From positions 6,572,001 to 6,636,000 of the forward strand of contig JASJZH010000003.1 in NCBI GenBank assembly GCA_037178975.1: 64,000 bases of DNA, written 5' to 3'. The DNA comes from Oscheius tipulae (Eukaryota; Nematoda; Chromadorea; Rhabditida; Rhabditidae). The first letter of the stretch is position 1, and each line of letters begins with the position of its first letter. Positions 54,965 to 64,000 of this stretch are shown here, piece after piece. Position numbers and translations under genes: made by a program. The notes below the pieces were generated by a model, which worked only from the letters and a program-made list of their open reading frames with translations, was not told where the DNA came from and searched no databases.

Positions 54965-55130
54965 GATGGTCTTCTAGTCGAGCTACCCTGACAGGAGCAA
55001 CGCTCTCCCAGAGACGCAATTCCCAAACTGACGAATTGACTTGCAAACAGTAAATGCTGTCACAAAGTATCTGTGACACACTGGCAATTAGGGCTTCAGA
55101 CAAACAGATACACACACACGCAGCGACTTT
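54965..55130 (+). repeat. Dispersed repeat, part B (copy 2)
   Basis: Matches 25695-25860. Ends in an ACACACAC run. Together with part A it forms about 490 bp that may represent the complete element. Confidence 0.65.
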
Positions 55131-55522
55131 TGACCATTAGAACTAGATTATGAAAAGAAGCTAGTAATGAACAAGTTCGTAAACCATTTGGATGCATCTC
55201 AGAAGCAAGTTGTCTGGTAGACGTTCCAACATCGTCCAGGAGCGGGTACCGATTTGAACGGAGACCACCTCTAAAATCGATACGAAAGCAAGCTTCGAGT
55301 TAGGAGTATTTTGCAACTGAGGAAGGTAAACTCAATTTCTGGGTATCAAATGGCTATCAATTTGAAATGTGGCTGTGAGTTGAGCTGTGAGCTAAACAGC
55401 GAACAGTAAAAAGTCCAAGCTCTAGTGTCTAACAATTATAGATTGATTCTCAAAGGACCCCCTCATATACCTCTCTCCAAGGTCAGTCAATGAAGTAACA
55501 AGGTGCCATACTCCGTCTTTAT
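55131..55522. other. Intergenic
   Basis: Nothing recognised. Confidence 0.4.
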
Positions 55523-56200
55523 TTACTTGGTCTTTCCGTCTGTACTCGTTCCCTCGGAGGTCTTTCCGTCCACGCTCCTCTTCTTCTTCGGCTTCTTCTT
55601 GTTCTTTTTCTTCTCTTCCGGAACAGTCGACGTCATCGAGACAGCCACCGACGGGTTTTCAATCTCGCCGATCTGCTTGGCCGTCTTGACTTCCTTCGTC
55701 TCGGTATCGACGATAGGACGAGCTGTGGCCACATTCTTCTCTGGGGAGGCAGTCGGCAGAGGGCAGATGGCCGGCTCAGGCTGAACACTGACCTCAGGAG
55801 CAGGAATGACGATGGGAGTAGGTTCGGGGGTAGGAATCACAGACTGGAGGATGACGGTCTCTTCGAAGCTATGAGGAGGAGTAGGTGGCACATCCTTCGG
55901 CTGGACAGAAGTAGGCGACTCGACTATCGGACAGACCGGAACAGCTAGTTTCTTCTCCCTCTGAACGTGCTCGTCCTCCTTCTTCTGGCTGTTCCTCTCC
56001 TTCAAACTCTTCTACCTCTGAGCACGACGACTCGTCCGATGACGACCAGTTGCGGTAGAAGAGCAGCTCTTGCTACTGATGGGGGCTCTGGCAGTGACGG
56101 TGATGTCGGTAGCTGGCACCATTTGTCCCCCAGAAGACGGCTTGAGGTAGAAGACGATGGCGGCAGTTAGGACGGCCAGCAGGATGTATACGAAGACCAT
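55523..56200 (-). CDS. Single-pass membrane protein with Pro/Lys-rich tail
   Basis: ATG at 56200: MVFVYILLAVLTAAIVFYLK is a signal anchor or N-terminal membrane span. A short exon follows up to APIS, then a 93-nt intron (about 56076-55984, ending AGCCAG), joined in frame to KKEDEHVQREKKLAVPV. The tail is rich in Pro, Val and Glu (PPTPPHSFEE, PTPEPTPIVIP, VSVQPEPAICPLP), then AKQIGEIENPSVAVS and a polylysine stretch (EEKKKNKKKPKKKRS). About 200 residues. The layout (membrane anchor plus disordered charged cytosolic part) suggests an adaptor or ER/nuclear-envelope protein, but no domain is seen. Its neighbours on both sides are unrelated. Confidence 0.5.
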
Positions 56201-57735
56201 CCTTCTCCCAGAACGATCCGGTGTTCGAATGATCTTGGTTTCGTTCTCGAGGAGTCGCGGTACTTTATAAACCTCTTAGATCTGACATGCCTTGACATGT
56301 TAGGTTAAGCTGACAGTGCTAGCAGCATTTCGAAAAGAACCATTGAAAAGCGAAAAGTTCCCGCAATCTCAAGTCTTGTCGAAAACTTGTCGAGAGATGA
56401 ATTCTGACAAGACTTGGCAGGACAAGCGACAATTAGAGTCCTCATCAGTTGAACGTCTGCTACTCGCTCTAGATGGCTGCTACCTCTTCTCGTCTAACTG
56501 GGTCACGTCGCCTCCTCTTCTGTTCTACCCAGGCTATATTGCTTTTCTCTTCAAGTAGTCTACCCGAACCAATTCTTTTGCACTGATTCTCTCACCCCCA
56601 TTCTTTCGTCTCGAGACTAGGATCCCGAGCAATCCTGATCCGAACACTCTCAGTCTTCAGTCCTGACGGCAAATTGGGGCTTTTGAAAATCGGGTGGCGT
56701 CTTGAGATGGAAGAATTGGGTTTGAGAGTCCTAAAACACTGGGTAGCCCTTTGCCTGTCTGTCTCTATCTATCGTGACTGTGTCAGTATGTCCTACCATG
56801 GCATCTGTCGATCTTCCCAACTTGGAAGACTGTCAGAGAATGTTCAAGAGAACTCTGCAGGAGCCACTGTGGATCATTGTTACATGGAGCGGCTGAAAAG
56901 TGCCATGGTCTGGCTAGTAATACAAGAAAGAATTTTTGAAAAAATGGAGTCTTGATTGGTCACGCCACTCATTTCTTTGAAACTTGACCTGTCATGACAA
57001 GTCTTGACAGGTCGAAAAAATTGGGCATGAACTGTGTACCAAGTCAGATTTTCGTATTCCGTCGTCGGCACTTTTTCGAGCATTCTCTGGTTTTGGCTCT
57101 TTTCAATCGGCAGTCAGCAGTTTTCTACAGGCTTCAAACCCATTTCTAGCGGGTTTTGGAGCGAACCGATGGCTTTCAGGACAATCATGATGGGCGTTCA
57201 GGGAACTCTTCGCAAGAGGCTAGGATCTGGAAATGAAACGATAGGTGTCTCTCAAAGGTATGATCTGATGCTGATTCGGGACACAAACAAGGAAAACAAT
57301 GTGTGCAAAATGAAAAGAAGAGTGCGCCAATCTGATAATGTTCAGCTGTAGCGAAAGTTCCAGCATCTCTGATTCAAACCTTTCAGTCCTAGTATGTTGG
57401 CGCATCACGATCCATGGTTGACAGGCAAGAACGATTCGGGCAGCTTTGTTGGTATGAGTCCCTACATGCAAAATCTTCACGATGCATGAGAAAAGCAGCT
57501 AAATCAACTAAGTAACTAAATCGCTTTTCACTGGTTCTTCTCGAGAACTGCAGATCCCTGTCATCTTGTCCTTTCATATCTGACTAATCTGTCCAACCTG
57601 CACAAACTGTTGCCATCTTTTTTTGTCAACGTCTACCCTTTTCAAGACTTCCCCTTTTCAAACATTGACTTGATCATCAAAAAGTCGCGATTCATGAGAC
57701 AGAAATTACATCAGAATGTACAAAGCTTCTCGAGT
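56201..57735. other. Intergenic
   Basis: About 1.5 kb. Short frames at 56674-56955 and 57034-57351 have no splice or family support. GACAAGT/CTTGTCA words recur near 56990-57010 and 56410 but form no clear repeat. Confidence 0.45.
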
Positions 57736-59006
57736 TTATAGTCCGGCATCGAAGTCAGTCGTGCCGGAAACGTAGCTGGCAAAGAAGGCCTTGTAGGCGT
57801 CAATGGACATGGTGTTTGCTCGGATCTGAAATCTTGAATATTTCTCGTTTTGACTCACAACCAACCTCAGGAACTGCCTGCATCGCGGCAAAGTATTCAG
57901 TCAGTTTCGGGTATTCCTTTCCGGGGAAAGCTGTCCCATCCAGAGGTCCTTTTCCAAGAGTAGCTACCCAGTTGTGTCTCTCGAAGAAGGGGAAGATCAA
58001 GATATCGGCATAGCCGAGCTTTTCTCCTCCGTAGAATTTGTTCTGGAGGAGGTTTTCGGCCTTCTCGAAGGTAGCCTTTACGACAGCATATTTCTCCCCG
58101 GCTAGGGAAGGATCTTTGAAGGCGGAAATCAGGCCGTAGAAGGAAGTAGAGAGTGAGGATAACTTCTCGACCAGAAGCTTCTGTTCGAACTTGGCAAAGG
58201 CATCTGTCGGAAGGATTCGGTGCTGCGGGTACTTGTCATCGAGGTACTCGGGGATCAGCCCGGACTCTATGGTTACCTGAAGGAATCTAGCGTCATTCGG
58301 GCTTCTGATTTCTGTCAAAGAACAGGGAACTGGGTCAGATTAACAGTACAAAAAAACTAGCGCTCAGAATCTTCCTGATGAGACCAATCTGACAAGACTA
58401 AGATGGTTCACCAGAGTCCTAGAATGTACCCGGCTTCAAAAAACTAGAAGAAACCATAGGATAACACCTATTCCTAATCTGTTCCTCTGAAATCTTTGTG
58501 ACCCATGGTGCTATTCTATGCACACTTTGATAGCATGTCGTCGATGGTTTTTGTGACAGGTAGCATGATTTTCTCGAGTCTGTTACTTGCGACAGAACTC
58601 TCAGACATACTTGGCCTACCCGACAGAATCAATCAGAAAGGTTCCGGCTCCCAAAAGGAGATGATGATAAGCGATTCTGATGTAACAGAAAGACCTTATT
58701 ACGTGAGCTTGTTACGGATTCTTCATGAGCCCGTGCGTCTTCTAGCTCGATACTCACCTCTCCATCGACCTCCACGGCAGGGACCTTTCCTTCCGGATGT
58801 TTCTCAAAATACCACTCGGGCTTCTCCCTCAAATGGATGTTGACCACTTCGGCAGGAATCTGCTTGAGAGCTAGATAGAGCACGGCTCTCTCTGCCCAAG
58901 GACAGAATCTCATGTTGTAGATTCGAACTTGTCCACTGGCAGGGGCACCTGGAGCCGAGTCTTCCTTTTGGAGAGACTTCGTGTTCAGGTTCTTGAGAGT
59001 AGACAT
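57736..59006 (-). CDS. Omega-class glutathione S-transferase
   Basis: Thiol transferase/dehydroascorbate reductase type GST, cytosolic. The ATG at 59006 directly follows TTTTTTCAG, so the messenger is almost surely trans-spliced. Sequence: an omega-type N-terminal extension (SAPGAPASGQVRIYNMRF), active-site Cys in MRFCPWAERAVLYL (about 58900), HLREKPEWYFEKHPEGKVPAVEVDGE, then a 480-nt intron (58755-58277). Next exon: VTIESGLIPEYLDDKYPQHR (the glutathione-binding E-S), KLLVEKLSS, a helical C-domain with YADILIFPFFERH, and a last exon RANTMSIDAYKAF ending TTDFDAGL. About 240 residues, the usual size. The first exon boundary of the second block was chosen so that the conserved ESGLIPEYLDDKYP follows GEV directly. 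Frame-shadow start codons upstream (59075) are not used. Confidence 0.92.
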
Positions 59007-60305
59007 CTGAAAAAAGAATATATAGCAATTGAACATGTTATTTACGAGTCTATAAGAAGAACGTGCCCTAAGCATATTACTTTCTCCGCGACCTGGAAGT
59101 GCTAGCTTTGTTTAAAGTAAACTCGAGCGTCATCGACTTTTTGCACCCGGGAACAAACAGAAAAGAACTAGGAGAGAGAAATCGATAGAATTGGTTCAGC
59201 CTTGACCATAAAGACAGAGATTAGTAGTGAGACAGAGAGGCTGACGCAACTTTCGGAGGAGGTGGGAGACCTTTATATTCCCCAACTTTGTCATCATGCT
59301 GCGGGCGACGGGCAACAAACAAACATGGAAAGAATGACAAAGAGAAAGAGTGACGGAGATCAGAAAGGTGTGGAAGATATGGGAAGACCCGTCTCTGAGG
59401 GTGGGAAAGAAACAATGTTATCAGCTATTGACATTTCTTCACATTGTCGGAGTGATCTGTGGTCGCAGGACATTCCTTCATTGTTGAAGTGATGTGTGGT
59501 CGCGGTAGTTGGAGAAGACTATAGTCAAAGTGTGTCCAGTTTCTGTCTAGTTTGTACCCTTGTTGCAGTTTTTGAGAGAGGATCGATAATATGGACAGTT
59601 TTGGGAGAAGAACTGATCTATAGTTGAGATAAAAAGAAACTCTTGGGATCGACTGATGTCAAGACGTTGATAATCAGATACAGACTCATCGGCCGTTCCA
59701 ATCTCTTCTCGCTTCTTTACTAAAGCGCAGTGGTGTCCGTCCGTCTTTCTGTTCGTCTGTCAGTCTGTCATGGTGTCCGCACAATTGCATGTCAACACTA
59801 ATACCCAAAAACGCTGACAAGTCATTTCATGTCAAGAGACAAGAGACAAGTCAGATGTGGAGGAAACTGCTACTAGGGAAGCGGCGCAACCGCTTATGAT
59901 CAATTCTAATCCAAGAACAAAGGGCTGCAAAACTGCCGTCGGTAGCAGGTCCTGCATCGATATCGGCAGTGAGGTAGAGAAAGTTTTTCATTTCTTTTTT
60001 GTCTCGATCAGTGATCTCAGAACCCTCTTTTGTAAGTCATCATTAATGAAAGTCGGCAGGTTCAGATCCTGACCGCAGATGACTGTCGGCTCTTTCCTGT
60101 CATCCTAATCAAAGTGGTCAATATTTTTGGAGAAGAAGCCTGAGAGTGTGCGGACTATCGGTCTTAGAAAGTATGCAGCAACTACAATCTTGTCATAGCG
60201 ACCGAATCGGCCGATGGAATTTCTCTCTACATTTCCGTAATTCAGACCGCATTGGGGTAGTCGCTTTGATTCCTATTTGTGAAAGAGCCGTTTAATTCAG
60301 TGAGA
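59007..60305. other. Intergenic
   Basis: About 1.3 kb between two minus-strand genes. The CT-rich run near 59730-59770 (GTCTGTCAGTCTGTC words) is low-complexity. No gene supported. Confidence 0.45.
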
Positions 60306-61822
60306 TCAATCAGAAATTTCCGTAAAATAGCTATGACGAAGAGCCGTGTCAGCATCTATTCTAAGCGAAGGGTTGCAGATGAGTAGCTTCTGAAGCAAGT
60401 CTCGTCCCTTGGACGACATGTTCGGGACAACTTGTCCCCAAGTCATTGATGGATGGTACAAGGGCATTGGCTGGAAATTGAGGCGTTATTACTCAGTTCG
60501 TGAACCTTAAAGTCCACCTTAAAGTCGGGCAGCTGAGAGACCCCGGGCCAGCTGTCGTCTGTCGGTGTGCCCAGCTGCTTGAAGATTCTTTTCAGCTGGT
60601 CATCCACATCAGCCCCGGGGAAGAGGGGACGACCGGCATTGGAGATTTCTGGAATTTCAGTCTGTTCAGCTGTTCTCCCTTAGTCTTTCAAGCTTTGTTC
60701 GTTGCGGGACCCAATGACAACATCAGTCAAGGTTTCTTTCCTCTTAACTGATTATGAGTAATCAACATTAGTGGGTATTGCAACGAAATCCGAACTGCGA
60801 ATACCGAAAGCTCTGAACTCACCAGCAAAGATACATCCTGCTGACCACATATCTATTGAGGTGTTGTAGAGCTTGGCGCCAAAAAGTACATCTGGTGGTC
60901 GATACCAGAGAGTCACGACCTCGGCACTGAAGCATCTGACAGGGATTCCAAAGGCCCTCGCCAGCCCGAAATCAGCCAGCTTGAGCTGATTGTTGCTGTT
61001 GATGAGAAGATTCTGCGGCTTCAGATCTCTGTGCAGAATGTGATGTTGGTGGCAGTAGCCCAAACCACAGAGGAGCTGCATCATGAGGGACTTGGCTTGC
61101 TGAAAGAGAAGAGAAGTTTCGCAGCGAGTTATCAGGCGGTGGTTTTTACGAATTGGGATATTCAACAAATTTGAAGAGGATATGATTCTCTACAACTTTT
61201 CAGAACATCACAACACAGAAAAATGTCATCTTGTTCCAGAAAGCTGCACACGAATGACGGCACGACATGTGCTATCTCAGTAGAGCTACGTCTTTCTTTC
61301 TTTTCGGCACGAAGACGATAATTTCGCAACTTGCAATGTTCTAAAAAGTTGCTCGCTCAAATCAAAATCTGCAACTTTGCAGAACATCAAATTCTCGGAA
61401 AATGCCATCTTGACCCAAAAAAATGTTTCTAGAGTACGGTACCTGTTGGTCAATGTGACCATTGCAAGAGTCGAAGAACTTCTTCAAATCCTGGTCGCAG
61501 TATTCGAAGACCAGAGTCAGCTTGTTCTCCGAATGAACTACGTCATAAAGACGGACGACATTTTTGTGTTTGAGCTCCTTCAAGATGGAGATTTCTCTCA
61601 AAGCCGAGCTCGGAACTCCCTGAACTTTCTAAGTTTACTTCGGAGACAACAACCGACCTCATCATCATCGTCAAGCCTGACCCTTTTCAAGGCTACAACC
61701 TCTCCATTTTCTCGATTTCTCGCCTTGAAGACTGTCCCGTATGTCCCTCAAAATACTCAATACACATTCAAAACTTCGCCCCCACCTTCCCCAATTTTCT
61801 CCAAGTTGGCAAATTTCTGCAT
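60306..61822 (-). CDS. CDK5: Cyclin-dependent kinase 5
   Basis: Proline-directed Ser/Thr kinase with mainly neuronal roles, activated by p35-type partners. Five or more exons. [13 protein letters not shown] (61822), a 39-nt intron, [21 protein letters not shown] (glycine-loop and catalytic Lys), [16 protein letters not shown]: the PSSALRE helix is specific to CDK5 (CDK1/2 have PSTAIRE). Then [19 protein letters not shown], a 270-nt intron with an internal direct repeat, [14 protein letters not shown] (catalytic loop), [20 protein letters not shown] (activation segment with Ser where CDK1/2 have Thr, typical of CDK5), [55 protein letters not shown] and a last exon ending [11 protein letters not shown] (stop 60306-60308). 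Complete, about 290 residues. Confidence 0.95.
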
Positions 61823-63060
61823 TACTGACGGGACATTGAAGCTATATAGGATCAGAAGTGAAGACGACTAGCTTAAAGAGAAGGAATGAAGATGTCCTAA
61901 CTGAAAATTAATTTGTATACGCCGATGTACGTCTTTTTACGTCCATATACACCGCGCGCCCTATTGGAGAGAGTGACTCGGAGAACAAGGCATTTGTTCA
62001 AAGGGTCTGAGAAAAACTAGGGGCATCTTATAGGGAAGACTAGAGAAGTTATTATTTCTGGCATCTTATCAGTACCTGTCAATTTGTCACTGTCTCTTCA
62101 GATCAATTCCTTTTCCTTTGAAAAGCCACTTTGTCAACACGCTATTCAGCATCAGGAGTAGTTCTTTTGTCTATCCATTGAACATCTTCTTAATCAAGCC
62201 GGGTCATAAAATTAAAACATTGTAGCAAAGTATAGACAGAGATATACACGCTCGAAAAGAGACGATGTTCAGCAGTAATGTATTCTCTTTATACCAATCT
62301 TCCAGCTAGCAGTCGCAGCTTTACTTACTTCAAAGGTGAATATGAATGTAGGTTTTCTGCTTTTCACCATGCTCTTAAAAGTATCGTGCGCTGATTTCAA
62401 ACGGGCAGTAATTTCGGAAGCCTGTCAATCGATGGATCCTTCGATACGTCTGTAGAAAGCCTTCAACGGAGTTTTTCTGACATCCATCTACGAAGTAAGA
62501 TGAAACAGATCATAAAACCAAGACCAGACGCTAGAAGTGCAGCCTCAATCCCATGCCTTCCACGTGAATCCCAATTTCAAGCACAGGAAGAGGAAAGATC
62601 GAAGCAGGACTGGAAATCAGTAACTTTCCCCGCACAAGCCCTTAGTTCTACTTGATAAGTGCTAGCCGTAAAGTTTACGTCACTGGACACTGGAGCGAGG
62701 ACAAAGTGTAAATGTGCTACTTTCTACGCATCGTCGGGCATGCATCGATCTGCTAAGACGGGGAAACCCGAGCATCGATCGAAAATGACTTGCAGAGTAC
62801 ATGCACGCAGTGACAAGTGTACGATGTCGCAAATGGTGTATTTCTCTCGAGGAAACGTGAAACAACAATTTAGGGATTCGCCTAGTCTGATCTACTCGTG
62901 GTGCCTGCACAGGGAGAAAGAGGGAGTAAATTACTAACCGTTTATAATTTGCAATGAACAAAATGGATGGTAAAAACTACTCACGAATCTAACCTAGAAA
63001 CTTAAGATCATGAGAAGTGGGATCAACTTGCAAACTACAAAACAGCAAAAAGACAACATT
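61823..63060. other. Intergenic
   Basis: About 1.2 kb. Frames at 62659-62961 on both strands overlap and have no support. No repeats seen. Confidence 0.45.
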
Positions 63061-64000
63061 TTAGATGAACTTCTGGATTTCGTCGTAGATGGCCAACACA
63101 AGAGCTCCACCAGTTCCACGGAAAACGTTCGAAAGGGCTCCCTTGAACATAGCGCTGATTCCCTCGTTGCGGATGATCTGAAGATAAGAAATTGAGAATG
63201 GAAAAAAACTTGAAACAAACCTTCTGGGCACAGTCAAGGGTGTTCTTGTAGAGAACGTCTTTACGTCCGGACTGCATCATCATACGACGACGGACAGTAT
63301 CCCAAGGATAGGAAAGGATTCCGGATCCGATGGTGACGACCTGAGCAATTCCCCAGGCGGCGAAGAAGTTGAGCTTCTTGTCCTGGGCGAAGACGACCTT
63401 AGCAGTGTCGAACATTCCGAAGTAGGCAGCACGGTAGATGATGATACCCTGGACGGAGACGAAGAATCCACGGTAAAGTCCGATGGGTCCGTCAGACTTA
63501 ACGATCTTGAGGAGACAGTCGGTGAGTCCCTTGAATTCACGGTTGGCTCCCTTTCCGACATCAGCTCCGAGACGTGTACGGGCGAAGTCAAGAGGGTAGA
63601 CGAAGCAGAGGGAGGTGGCTCCGGCAGCTCCTCCGGAGGCGAGGTTTCCAGCGAAGAACTTCCAGAAGTCCTTCTTCTTGTCAACTCCATCCAAGAACAG
63701 CTTCTTGTAGGTATCCTTGAAGGCAAAGTTCAAGGCCTGGGTGGGGAAGTATCTGATGACGTTAGCCAAGTTTCCTCTCCAGAGAGCGGCGAATCCCTGC
63801 TCCTTGGGCACACGGACAAGGACATCCATGATACCCTTGTACCGCTTGTCGGCGGTAATGTGGGAAGAAGCATCCTGGACCTGAAAAAGAGACAAATTAG
63901 TTTTTATTTCAAACAGGAAGTAGCTCAAAACTGATCGAATCAGACAAAAGAAAATAGCACAAACCTGGAGGAGGAGCTTCACACGCTCGATCGGGGCGAC
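63061..64000 (-). CDS. ADP/ATP carrier (ANT), 5'-partial
   Basis: Mitochondrial inner-membrane carrier exchanging ADP and ATP. The N-terminus lies beyond 64000. Visible: [12 protein letters not shown] (end of the first carrier repeat, about 64000-63965), an intron with acceptor [67 protein letters not shown] (second PxD motif), [48 protein letters not shown] (third PxD motif and the RRRMMM signature specific to ADP/ATP carriers, about 63290), and a last exon starting [17 protein letters not shown], ending YDEIQKFI with TAA at 63061-63063. Two of the three carrier repeats are complete and look functional. The exon is G/C-biased towards optimal codons, as expected for a highly expressed gene. 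Confidence 0.97.

Noticed and set aside
62659..62961. Frames of 92-93 codons on both strands
   Set aside because: They overlap in opposite directions and neither has coding-like composition or splice support.
1..64000. CRISPR arrays, bacterial operons, rRNA genes, phage genes
   Set aside because: None seen. Spliceosomal introns throughout show a eukaryotic chromosome; no regularly spaced repeats or rRNA-like stretches.

Overview
The window is nuclear DNA from a nematode. The strongest evidence is an intact single-exon major sperm protein (MSP) gene, a protein family specific to nematodes. Supporting evidence is the very short introns (mostly 35-50 nt, ending in TTTCAG-like acceptors), acceptor-like TTTCAG directly in front of many start codons (typical of spliced-leader trans-splicing), a serpentine chemoreceptor-like gene, and a DUF19-like Cys-rich secreted protein. 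I cannot name the species.

Layout. 1-5.7 kb (mostly minus): two novel proteins with similar domain spacing, plus one small plus-strand gene. 5.8-7.6 kb (minus): mitochondrial lipoyl synthase, whose downstream neighbour begins only ~135 nt after its stop. 8.1-11.3 kb: an intron-containing, polyadenylated histone H2A, a MIF4G-like protein and a convergent Cys-rich secreted protein. 11.8-14.1 kb: the MSP gene, then a complete Tc1-like transposon with 200-bp inverted repeats and one frameshift. 14.2-17.05 kb (minus): chemoreceptor and an unknown protein only ~40 nt apart. 18.1-23.2 kb (minus): a class II non-muscle-type myosin heavy chain with an unusually short rod. 24.7-27.1 kb: a small four-TM protein and a small secreted helical protein. 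27.6-31.3 kb: an ATAD5/ELG1-like clamp loader whose introns hold a hAT-type MITE and a tRNA-like SINE. 32.0-36.7 kb: an ABCG half-transporter whose introns hold a LINE tail and a broken MSP fragment. 38.6-48.9 kb (plus): three tandem paralogous secreted Cys-rich proteins. 49.7-54.4 kb: nested DNA transposon remains (pogo/Tigger ends, a Merlin-like element, an IS630-like transposase). 55.5-64 kb (all minus): a TM/Pro-Lys-rich protein, omega glutathione transferase, CDK5 kinase and the ADP/ATP carrier, which runs off the window edge.

Housekeeping genes (lipoyl synthase, ADP/ATP carrier, CDK5, clamp loader, myosin) are intact. Transposons, MITEs, SINEs and duplicated gene tails sit in introns and between genes. 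The least explained parts are the 38.6-48.9 kb secreted family, the short-rod myosin, the dispersed MSP 3' fragments and the nested transposon block.
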